Shown: piece after piece, positions 15,980 to 23,096 of the stretch
How the letters are laid out: each line of letters begins with the position of its first letter
Position numbering within the stretch: the first letter of the stretch is position 1
Assembly (NCBI GenBank): GCA_029778615.1
Contig: JAKOPZ010000214.1
Location: 1 to 47,897, forward strand
Length of the DNA: 47,897 nt
Source of the DNA: Chloroflexota bacterium
GTDB lineage: Bacteria > Chloroflexota > Anaerolineae > UBA4142 > SHND01
Reading direction: 5' to 3'
Translations under genes and position numbers: made by a program
Notes under the pieces: model-generated
Seen by the model: the letters and a program-made list of their open reading frames with translations, nothing else
Told to the model about the DNA's origin: nothing
The model's database searches: none

Positions 15980-17914
15980 TCATTTCACGGTGAACATGCG
16001 CCATTCCGATTTCGCTTTGCCGAAATTGTTTTTGGCGATGACGCGCCAATAAAATGTTTGTCCCGAAGTGAGCGCGGTGGTCTTGGTCTGCGAGAGCGCA
16101 AGATTTGTTTTCTTGAATACGCGCGGTCCGTTTGGCGCATCACGTTTCACAATCACCATGTAACTCGTCGCGCAGTTTGCATCATTCCAATCCAGCGTCA
16201 CTTGCGGTTTCACTTGTTTGTTGTTGCCCGGTTTCACAAGGAGGGGTTTGTCCGGTTTGTTCGTGCATGTGACCGTCGTCGCCGTGCGCGTTGGCGTTGC
16301 AGTACGCGTTGCGGTTTTTGTCGCCGTGCGCGTGGGGGTTGCTGTTTTCGTACTCGTGCGCGTTGGCGTTGCGGTTTTGGTGGGCGTTGGGGTCGGCGCG
16401 TTAGGTTCCACCTCGACCGCGCCCACATCATAGCCATTGCCTTGCGGACGCGCGACGCCGCGTTGGTCAATTGTGGGTACGTTGATGTACGAGCCGTTGT
16501 CAATCGCCGGGCTGCCGGTTTGCGGCATGTGTGTTTTGGTTTGACCGCCATTGTTTGCGAGCGGACCCAATTTCAAATCCACGTTATCGCGTCCCGCGCC
16601 AAAGTTGCACGAATTGTCGTTCGAGAGATTGGATTGATTGAGAATCGGCGCGGTGTAAAACGTGCAGTTGACTCCGATGCCGTCGTTCGAGTTCGAGAGC
16701 AAAACATTGGTGAGCGAGAGTTGTGGGTTATACACTATATCATTCCAAATCGCGCCGCCGTTGCTGGTTTCGGAAGTTGTCGTCACAATTGTCACGCTCA
16801 CGAATGTGGCACTGCCGCTGTCATTCATCAAGGCATCGCCGTAGGTGGCATGATTTCCTGAAAGCGTCGCGTTGGTGAGCCACAAGGTGCCATAGTTATC
16901 AATCGCGCCGCCGAACATGCCATCGTTATTGGACATAGTGACTTGACTCACACCGGTTATGCCCTTGTTGTGGAGCGCGCCGCCATCTCGTCCGTAATTG
17001 CCTGTCAACGTACTGGTCTCGAGACTCAATTGTCCTTCCGCGCTCACGTAAAGCGCGCCGCCAAAGACAGTACGATTGCTTTGGAATTGGCTGCTCGCAA
17101 TCGTCACCGGCAGATTTTCGATCGCCAGCGCGCCGCCCTTGGCGATTGCGTCTGCGCCCGTCGTCTCATTTTCGTTGAACGTGCTGCCCGTAATCGTGCC
17201 AAGCGTATTCGGATACGTCTTGCGCGCATAGATGGCGCCGCCGCCCCCCGCTTTGTTTTTGACGAATTGCGTGTTGGTGATGTCGAACGCGGCCGTGCTG
17301 TAAATCGCTCCGCCAAGATTGGTCGCGTTCGCTTGATTCTCGGTGAACGCGCTGTTGGTAATCGTGAGCAATGAGGTAAAGCTGTCGGCATAAATCGCGC
17401 CGCCCTCAATGGCGGTATTGTTTTTGAATGTGCTGTCGGTGATGTCGAGTTTGCCATTGTTGTGAATCGCGCCACCGTAATTGGCGCGATTGTTTTGCAG
17501 CGTCACGTGGTTCAGCGTGAGCTGTCCCACATTGATAATTGCGCCGCCATTGTCGGCATTGGCAAGTCCGTGCTCAAGCACGATATTTTTCAAGGTCAAA
17601 TTGCCGGTGGCGCCGACCTGAACGAGCCGCACATTGTCTTGACCGTTCAACGTGATTTTGTTGCCGCCGTCAATCGTCGTCTCGTACTCGATGAGCGGCA
17701 GTTGCGCGGACAGCACAATCGTTTTTGTGCCGCAATTGAAATTGAGTGTGCCGCCAAACGCCTCTTGAATCTGGACAATTTTGGCGCGCAGTTCGTTTTG
17801 ATTGTTGCAATTGGTGACGGTGAGTTGCAGCGCCGCGTGCGCGCGCTGTGCCGGGGCAAATGCCGCGAGCATCACCAGCGCGAACGCGAGCAGCCAGAAT
17901 TTTGTGTGTTTCAT
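15980..17914 (-). CDS. secreted right-handed beta-helix protein (choice-of-anchor Q / Pmp-like repeats) with C-terminal module
   Basis: The protein has 644 residues. The signal peptide (MKHTKFWLLAFALVMLAAFAPAQRAHA) is followed by a parallel beta-helix built from GGAI(Y/H)..G.L.I..S.F..N repeats. The choice-of-anchor-Q signature near 480 reads GPLANNGGQTKTHMPQTGSPAIDNG, then IDQRGVARPQGNGYDVGAVE. A Thr-Pro/Thr-Arg linker (DNA about 16264-16402) joins it to the ~90-residue C-terminal module also found on three other secreted proteins here. The helix probably binds or modifies surface polysaccharide, or serves adhesion (inferred). A paralogue lies immediately upstream on the same strand. There is no Shine-Dalgarno sequence before the ATG; instead a 15-bp hairpin ends about ten bases upstream of it. 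Confidence 0.9.
   Translation of the reverse strand: MKHTKFWLLAFALVMLAAFAPAQRAHAALQLTVTNCNNQNELRAKIVQIQEAFGGTLNFNCGTKTIVLSAQLPLIEYETTIDGGNKITLNGQDNVRLVQVGATGNLTLKNIVLEHGLANADNGGAIINVGQLTLNHVTLQNNRANYGGAIHNNGKLDITDSTFKNNTAIEGGAIYADSFTSLLTITNSAFTENQANATNLGGAIYSTAAFDITNTQFVKNKAGGGGAIYARKTYPNTLGTITGSTFNENETTGADAIAKGGALAIENLPVTIASSQFQSNRTVFGGALYVSAEGQLSLETSTLTGNYGRDGGALHNKGITGVSQVTMSNNDGMFGGAIDNYGTLWLTNATLSGNHATYGDALMNDSGSATFVSVTIVTTTSETSNGGAIWNDIVYNPQLSLTNVLLSNSNDGIGVNCTFYTAPILNQSNLSNDNSCNFGAGRDNVDLKLGPLANNGGQTKTHMPQTGSPAIDNGSYINVPTIDQRGVARPQGNGYDVGAVEVEPNAPTPTPTKTATPTRTSTKTATPTRTATKTATRTATPTRTATTVTCTNKPDKPLLVKPGNNKQVKPQVTLDWNDANCATSYMVIVKRDAPNGPRVFKKTNLALSQTKTTALTSGQTFYWRVIAKNNFGKAKSEWRMFTVK
16264..16402 (-). 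repeat. Thr-Pro/Thr-Arg linker-coding repeat
   Basis: Degenerate repeats encode a linker of PTPTPTKTA, PTRTATKTA-type units between the beta-helix and the C-terminal module. The paralogue at 18077-19879 lacks it, so the linker has expanded or been lost since duplication. Confidence 0.8.
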
Positions 17915-17924
17915 TTTTGGTAGC

Positions 17925-17963
17925 CGGTGCGGCGCGATGGCTATTGTGCATCGCGCCGCACCG
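17925..17963. repeat. 15-bp-arm hairpin abutting a start codon
   Basis: Perfect arms CGGTGCGGCGCGATG (17925-17939) and CATCGCGCCGCACCG (17949-17963) enclose a 9-nt loop. On the minus strand it ends about ten bases before the ATG at 17914, where a ribosome-binding site would be expected. It may block translation, terminate readthrough from the upstream paralogue, or be a dispersed palindrome. Confidence 0.8.
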
Positions 17964-17993
17964 CGTGCTTTTGTATTATGACTTGGGCAATGC

Positions 17994-18063
17994 TGTCATT
18001 TCGAGCCGCCGTTGCGAGAAATCTCTTTCGCAACCGAGATTTCTCACTCTGTTCGAAATGACA
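17994..18063. repeat. dispersed palindromic repeat, copy 1
   Basis: The 70-bp element is bounded by TGTCATTTCGA (17994-18004) and TCGAAATGACA (18053-18063), with inner inverted pair GAGAAATCTC / GAGATTTCTC. A second copy is at 26041-26135. It lies in the 3' region of the second beta-helix gene. Confidence 0.82.
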
Positions 18064-18076
18064 TGCAAAGCGATGT

Positions 18077-19879
18077 TTATTTCGTGGTAAATGCCCGCCA
18101 ACTCGATTTCGCTTTGCCGAATTCGTTGGTCGCAATCACGCGCCAATAAAATGTTTTGCCTTGGGCGAGCGCGCCGGTGGTTGTTTGCGAGAGTGTTAGG
18201 TTGTTCTGTTTGAATACGCGCGCGCCCTGCGGTGAACCGATTTTCATGATGACGTTGTAACGCGTCGCGCACTTGGCATCATTCCAATCGAGCGTAACCT
18301 GCGGTCCTTTCACTTTTTTGTTGTTGCCCGGTTTGACGAGAACGGGCTGTGCAGGTTTGCTCGCACAGATTTCGCCCGGCTGCACTTCGACCGCGCCTAC
18401 ATCCAGCGCCGCGCCTTGCGGACGGGTGAAACCGCGTTGGTCCATGGAAAGGTCGGTGAACGCGGCGCCATCAATCGCGGGACTGCCCGTTTGCAACAAG
18501 TGCGTGCGCGTGAATCCGCCATTGTCCGCCAGCGGCGCGAGGCGCACATCCACATTGTCGGCTTGCCCGCCAAAATTGCATGACGCATCGGAAGAGAGAC
18601 TGTTCTTGACGCTTTTGAGTGGTGTGCCGAAATAACAATTTTGGTTATGGACGCTGTCGGCGACGATGACGTTAAACAATCGCAGTTCGGGATTGCCCGC
18701 GCCAAAATTCCACAACGCTTCGCCGTTCACCGTCGCATTGTTCCTGGCAAGTGTGACATGCACCATCTGGGTCACGCCCGCTTCCTGAAGAAATCCGCCG
18801 CCATACGATGCGTTGTTTTCCGAAAACGTGGAATTGAAAAATTGCATCGCTCCTTGATTGTTGACCGCGCCGCCTGCGAATCCCTGATTGAGATAAAACG
18901 TATTCTGACTGACCAGCACTTGCCCTTTGTTGAACAATGCGCCGCCGTACAAGCTATTGTTCTTGTCAAAGCGATTGGCGCCAAGAATGAGTTGCCCCAA
19001 CGGCATCACGTGAATTGCGCCGCCCGCATGCGCGTTGTTTTCGGTAAAACTCGTGCGCTCGATGTTCATCTGCGCGCCGTCCAACCAAATCGCGCCGCCG
19101 TTCGCGTTCGGGTCCGCGCCGGTCGTGATATTTTTGTGGAACGTGTTGTCCGTCAGCATAGAGAATGCCAACCCATAATTGCTGTAAATTGCGCCGCCGC
19201 TGCCCGCCGCATTGTTTTCAAAGTGCGTGTGGTCAATGACCAGCTTCGCAAAGGCGTTAATTGCGCCGCCCCATTTATTCGAGTCGGCGGTATTCGATAG
19301 AAAGTTGCTGTTGCTGATGTTGACCTCGAAACTCGCCGCGCCCGCGTCCGCATAAATCGCTCCGCCGTAACCCGCGATATTGTGAAAGAATGTGCTGTTG
19401 CGAATGACCACCGTGTTGTATGCCGCAATCGCGCCGCCTTCTTTGGGGGTATAGTTGTATTGCAGCGTCGCGTGTTCCAGTGTGAGCAAACCATCGTTGA
19501 TGATGGCGCCGCCCACGCCCAGACCGCCGTACCCTTTTTCGACGATGATATTTTTGAGCGTGAGCTTGCCTGTTTTTTTGACCCATAACAAACGCACGCT
19601 GTTATTTCCGCTTAACGTAATTTTGTTGCCGCCGTCAATCTGCGTGTCATGCGTAATTTCGGGCAGTTGACTCGTGAGCGTTATCGTTTTCGTGCCGCAA
19701 TTAAAATTGAGCGTGCCGCCTTCGCCGTTTTGCAATTCAGAGATTGCGTCGCGCAATTCGACATCGTCGTTGCAATTCGTGACGGTGAGCGGAATCGGTC
19801 CGCCCGCGCGCGCGGGAGCGAAAAAGGTGAGCGCGGCGATGGCGGCGAGCGCGAGGAAAAAAATTCGAGAGTACTTCAT
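18077..19879 (-). CDS. secreted right-handed beta-helix protein, paralogue of the downstream gene
   Basis: The protein has 600 residues from the ATG at 19879, which opens the signal peptide (MKYSRIFFLALAAIAALTFFAPARA). Its N-terminus matches the paralogue closely (LTVTNCND, GGTLNFNCGTKTI, IDGGNKITL, VRL, LTLKNI). Pmp-like GGAI repeats, a choice-of-anchor-Q signature (LAPLADNGGFTRTHLLQTGSPAIDG, MDQRGFTRPQGAALDVGAVEVQPG) and the shared C-terminal module (VTLDWNDAKCATRY, FYWRVIATNEFGKAKSSWRAF) follow. The Thr-Pro linker of the paralogue is absent. A longer reading to 20011 is open but would bury the signal peptide. The leader before 19879 is A-rich with no Shine-Dalgarno. The pair arose by tandem duplication; the function is probably at the cell surface. 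Confidence 0.9.
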   Translation of the reverse strand: MKYSRIFFLALAAIAALTFFAPARAGGPIPLTVTNCNDDVELRDAISELQNGEGGTLNFNCGTKTITLTSQLPEITHDTQIDGGNKITLSGNNSVRLLWVKKTGKLTLKNIIVEKGYGGLGVGGAIINDGLLTLEHATLQYNYTPKEGGAIAAYNTVVIRNSTFFHNIAGYGGAIYADAGAASFEVNISNSNFLSNTADSNKWGGAINAFAKLVIDHTHFENNAAGSGGAIYSNYGLAFSMLTDNTFHKNITTGADPNANGGAIWLDGAQMNIERTSFTENNAHAGGAIHVMPLGQLILGANRFDKNNSLYGGALFNKGQVLVSQNTFYLNQGFAGGAVNNQGAMQFFNSTFSENNASYGGGFLQEAGVTQMVHVTLARNNATVNGEALWNFGAGNPELRLFNVIVADSVHNQNCYFGTPLKSVKNSLSSDASCNFGGQADNVDVRLAPLADNGGFTRTHLLQTGSPAIDGAAFTDLSMDQRGFTRPQGAALDVGAVEVQPGEICASKPAQPVLVKPGNNKKVKGPQVTLDWNDAKCATRYNVIMKIGSPQGARVFKQNNLTLSQTTTGALAQGKTFYWRVIATNEFGKAKSSWRAFTTK

Positions 19880-19894
19880 GTTTTGTTTGGCAAC

Positions 19895-20022
19895 GGAACG
19901 CGCATGAAATTCTGTTTGGAATCCAATATCATCGCCAATCGCAAAAAACTTTGCTAATTTCGTATCGCAAATTTGAAATTTGCGGTACTTGTGCAAAGGT
20001 ATTGGAATCACATGCGCGTTCC
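19895..20022. repeat. 128-bp inverted-repeat element upstream of a beta-helix gene
   Basis: Perfect 12-bp inverted ends GGAACGCGCATG (19895-19906) and CATGCGCGTTCC (20011-20022) bound the element. Inside is a tight palindrome, CGCAAATTT then G then AAATTTGCG (19966-19984). It may be a small MITE or a promoter with an operator; no target duplication is evident. Confidence 0.55.
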
Positions 20023-20054
20023 TTTGGTTGTAGGTCGTACTTGTACTGATTCAT

Positions 20055-20948
20055 TTATACAGGAACGGCTTGCAGTTTGTCCCACGGTTCAAAATTTTCC
20101 ACGTCATAGGACAGGTCCGTAAGGGCATAACTGCGCGTCGCAATCACCTCCAGATATTCCGCCTCGACGCACGTTGTGCCATCGGTAGCGCGATTGTGTT
20201 TTGCCCACAACAATTCCAAATCGAAACGCAGCGCGGCTTGTCCTGCTTCATCCAGCGCGGCGAACGCGCGATTCGTCGGTCCGTAGTAGCGGCGGAAAAA
20301 TTCCACCACATGCGCGACATCGAATGGATACGCGAACGACGGATACATTTTGCGCGCCAGCATCAAAGCGCCGATGCCTTGATTCAATCGTTCGCGCACC
20401 GTTGCTTCATCGCCCCACAAAACGGGCGACGCCATCAACGGCGACGGCGGCACGTGTTTCGCAATTGTCTTGAACATTTGCCCCACAAAACCGCGCGGTG
20501 TCCAATTCATCATGTAAATTGTTCCGCCCGGACGACAGACGCGCGTCAGTTCTGCCGCCACGCGTTCGGGACGCGGCGCAAACATTGCGCCGATGAGACT
20601 GATGACGACATCGAACGACGCATCCGGAAATTGCAAATCTTCCGCGTCGCCTTCTTGAAATTGCACGTTCCCTTGTTCCATCGCTGCGCGTGCGCGCGCT
20701 TGTTCAATCAAGTTGGTCGCAATGTCAACGCCGGTCACGCTGTAACCTTTGCGCGCGAGCGGAATCGCGATTTGTCCTGCGCCGCAGCCGACGTCGAGGA
20801 TGCGACTGCCGTGTGGAATCTCTAGCGCGTTGATGATTTCAATTGCGCCCGGTTCCAGATATTTGGCGAATACGCCATAGTCGCCGGACATCCACGTCGC
20901 TTGAAGTTTTGCTTTCAGCGTTTTCATTTCGGGTGTCATCGTGTTCAT
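20055..20948 (-). CDS. class I SAM-dependent methyltransferase
   Basis: The protein has 297 residues. The SAM-binding Rossmann fold shows motif [17 protein letters not shown] (50-65), acidic GVDIA at the end of beta-2, [20 protein letters not shown] (motifs II/III) and [14 protein letters not shown]. This matches the Methyltransf_11/25 type found in small-molecule, quinone and lipid methyltransferases. The substrate cannot be read from the sequence. The C-terminal ~120 residues look helical and may bind substrate. AGGAAA precedes the ATG. The neighbours are secreted proteins with no clear functional link, and a palindrome separates it from the gene downstream on the left side of its promoter. 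Confidence 0.9.
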   Translation of the reverse strand: MNTMTPEMKTLKAKLQATWMSGDYGVFAKYLEPGAIEIINALEIPHGSRILDVGCGAGQIAIPLARKGYSVTGVDIATNLIEQARARAAMEQGNVQFQEGDAEDLQFPDASFDVVISLIGAMFAPRPERVAAELTRVCRPGGTIYMMNWTPRGFVGQMFKTIAKHVPPSPLMASPVLWGDEATVRERLNQGIGALMLARKMYPSFAYPFDVAHVVEFFRRYYGPTNRAFAALDEAGQAALRFDLELLWAKHNRATDGTTCVEAEYLEVIATRSYALTDLSYDVENFEPWDKLQAVPV

Positions 20949-20981
20949 GATTTTTTCCTGTGGTTCTCATGTATGGTGTAC

Positions 20982-21005
20982 TGTGCCGCGCAGCTGCGCG
21001 GCACA
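20982..21005. terminator. 24-bp perfect palindrome downstream of the tail-fibre-like gene
   Basis: TGTGCCGCGCAG (20982-20993) and CTGCGCGGCACA (20994-21005) are perfectly complementary with no spacer. It lies nine bases past the leftward stop at 21014 and has no T-run. It is a probable terminator or RNA-end stabiliser, or a dispersed palindrome. Confidence 0.6.
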
Positions 21006-21013
21006 ATCTGTTA

Positions 21014-22648
21014 TTATTTCGTGCGTAACGCCAAGTCCGCAGCGGGCGTTTCCGTGATGGAGACGATTTTTCCGTCCGTCACAGCGGCAATGAGATGGCT
21101 CTTGCGCGGCTGCGGATAGTTCATACCAACTCTGCGCGGGTCAAGCCACTCGGTCATCGTATAGGTCACTTGATTGCCATCGGCGCGCAACTCCTCGACC
21201 GCAAAGGAAAGCACCTCAGAGAATTCCAGCGCGTGTTTGATTGCTTGTGCGCCTTTGATTGTCGTCGCCGCATTGGGCGCAGGATTAATTCGCGTCAAGA
21301 CAACATCATCGGCGAGAAACTCGATTGCGGTCTCGATGTCTTTGCTCTTGAGCGCCGCGTAATATCCTTGCACCGTCGAGAGCGGGTCGGTCACGCGCAT
21401 TGCGACCGGCGCAGTGCCTTCCAATGCGGCGAGCCGCGATTCCATTTTCAACAGCATTTGTTTGAGCGCATCGTTTTCTTGCTGCAACGCGCGTACTTGC
21501 GCCGCCGCGTTGTCGCCAAAATTTGCAAACACTTGAATTGTGCCTTCCGCGTTTGCATCTTCCAATGCGTAACCGATGACTTTGCACGCGTCCGTCGCTT
21601 TCATGCCATAGCCCGCTTTGGAACTCGACGTAATGGCGTCGCCGCGTTTAATCGCGCCATTTTCCATCGTTACTTTGGCGGGAAAATATCCATAAATCGC
21701 AAGCGGCAAATAATGTTCGTTCTTGTACACACCGTCCGCGCCCGATTCCGGTTTGACGATGTAACCGAGCAAATTTTCATCGCACGCTTTCGGAGATTTT
21801 TGTACGACGAACGGACCGTGCGCGTCGCCGTATGGATTTTTCACTTCGGGCGCAATGCTCACGAGGTCGGCGGTTTCGGGGAAACCTTTGCCCGCGTCAA
21901 TCGAAGGAACATACTCGGCGGCGGAACTGCAGGTCGAAATCTTGTACGTCCCGAAATAGCAGAGATGATTTGTGGTGGATGGAGCGAGCGCGCCGACGGA
22001 AACGGTGCGGTCTTGCCCAACGTGAATCGCATAAAGACCCTGGTTGTTCGAAACTTGAAAGTCGCCTGTTACGTCCAGCGTTTGCTGCGGGTCCGTTTCG
22101 CCAATGCCAACTTTGCCGTTTGCCGCAATCGTCAAACGCGGCGTATTGACGCGCGCAGCGCCTGCTGTTACGTCCGGTCCGGTGTAATAAATCAATTTGC
22201 CATCCTGATTGTGAAATTGAAAAATTCCGCCAAAGCCATCCGCGCCTGCGGAATAATTCGGCGCTGCGCCCGCGTTAAAGCCAAGCGTCGGATACAAATT
22301 ATTCCCATCGCGGACGGTAGAGCCATAGACCCCGCCGTATTCCCCGAGCAGCGTTAGCCCGTTCACCTGAAGCATCGCCGCAGGATTATTGGTGCCGATG
22401 CCAACATAGCCGTCATTCGTCACGCGTATCCGTTCGGCGTTATTGGTCTTGACCACGAGCGGTTTGTTGTTGGTCGTGCCGATAAAACTTTTGTTGCCGG
22501 CTTTGTTGCCGTTGGTATTCCATGTTGTGATGGCATCCGACCCTTCGGGTCCCTGTGCGTGCGCGGGCGCGCTGCTGCCAATGCTCGCGAACAAAAATGC
22601 CGCAACCATGAGCACGCTCAACACGAGTCCGAAACGTAACTTGTTCAT
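21014..22648 (-). CDS. secreted tail-fibre-like protein with coiled coil and NTF2/SnoaL-like domain
   Basis: The protein has 544 residues. The signal peptide (MNKLRFGLVLSVLMVAAFLFASIGSSAPAHA) is followed by fibre-like repeats seen in S74-type tail spikes and many secreted bacterial proteins (DGYVGIGTNNPAAMLQVNG, GKVGIGETDPQQTLDVTG). A module with KRGDAITSSSKAGYGMKA and KVIGYALEDANAEGTIQVF, which often accompanies such repeats, comes next. A short coiled coil (AAQVRALQQENDALKQMLLK) leads to a C-terminal NTF2/SnoaL-like fold (TVQGYYAALKSKDIETAIEFLADDVVLTRIN to the end). In canonical S74 proteins the C-terminus is an intramolecular chaperone; here an NTF2-like domain sits there instead. AAGGAGG six bases before the ATG at 22648 fixes the start. 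The protein is probably a trimeric surface fibre (inferred). Confidence 0.85.
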   Translation of the reverse strand: MNKLRFGLVLSVLMVAAFLFASIGSSAPAHAQGPEGSDAITTWNTNGNKAGNKSFIGTTNNKPLVVKTNNAERIRVTNDGYVGIGTNNPAAMLQVNGLTLLGEYGGVYGSTVRDGNNLYPTLGFNAGAAPNYSAGADGFGGIFQFHNQDGKLIYYTGPDVTAGAARVNTPRLTIAANGKVGIGETDPQQTLDVTGDFQVSNNQGLYAIHVGQDRTVSVGALAPSTTNHLCYFGTYKISTCSSAAEYVPSIDAGKGFPETADLVSIAPEVKNPYGDAHGPFVVQKSPKACDENLLGYIVKPESGADGVYKNEHYLPLAIYGYFPAKVTMENGAIKRGDAITSSSKAGYGMKATDACKVIGYALEDANAEGTIQVFANFGDNAAAQVRALQQENDALKQMLLKMESRLAALEGTAPVAMRVTDPLSTVQGYYAALKSKDIETAIEFLADDVVLTRINPAPNAATTIKGAQAIKHALEFSEVLSFAVEELRADGNQVTYTMTEWLDPRRVGMNYPQPRKSHLIAAVTDGKIVSITETPAADLALRTK

Positions 22649-22692
22649 TTTGTCCTCCTTGTGGACAAGAGTGAACTGCGCGGTGGGCGCGC

Positions 22693-22926
22693 TCACTCGG
22701 AATCTGATTTTTTTTGTGACAAGAGCAAAGCGTTTTCGCGCGTCGGCTGCAATTGCGTTTGCACAAATTCGAGCAGCGCATCCCATTCTCGAAAATAGCG
22801 TTTCTCGCGGCTCGCAATGGCTAGGACCGAACCGCGCCACTCCGTTTCGCCGTCGCCTACCTCCGCGCGCCAGACTTTCACTACAAAAAGGTGGCAAGTG
22901 GGAACATGCGGCGAGTTATTCATCAT
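22693..22926 (-). CDS. small conserved-type hypothetical protein
   Basis: The protein has 77 residues. The pattern CHLFVVKVWRAEVGDGETEWRGSV, ASREKRYFREWDALLEFVQTQL resembles a family of 70-100-residue proteins common in Chloroflexota (from memory: FVVRIW..., WRGRV, YF...L..FI). I know of no assigned function. It has no signal peptide or membrane segment, so it is likely cytoplasmic. It ends 44 bases before the tail-fibre-like gene on the same strand and may be cotranscribed. No clear Shine-Dalgarno sequence precedes the two adjacent ATGs. Confidence 0.65.
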   Translation of the reverse strand: MMNNSPHVPTCHLFVVKVWRAEVGDGETEWRGSVLAIASREKRYFREWDALLEFVQTQLQPTRENALLLSQKKSDSE

Positions 22927-23044
22927 AGTTTCAAAAGGTCTTGCGTGCGTGCGTCAAAACGTTTTCCTCTGTCGGATGCAACCAGAATACCAAAATGAGC
23001 GTTATCAAAGCGTCACACCGGGCGTTTCATGGCGCGTTGTACGA

Positions 23045-23080
23045 AAAAAAAAGAGACGACTTGTGTCGTCTCTTTTTTTT
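23045..23080. terminator. bidirectional terminator of the BTAD regulator gene
   Basis: AGAGACGAC and GTCGTCTCT close on a TTGT loop, with an A-run on one side and an eight-T run on the other. The stem including A/T pairs is 16 bp. Confidence 0.9.
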
Positions 23081-23096
23081 CGTTTACGGATTTTTG

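Noticed and set aside
21095-22357. 420-codon open frame opposite the tail-fibre-like gene
   Set aside because: Arg/Cys/Phe-rich antisense product. The real gene is supported by a signal peptide and a perfect Shine-Dalgarno sequence.
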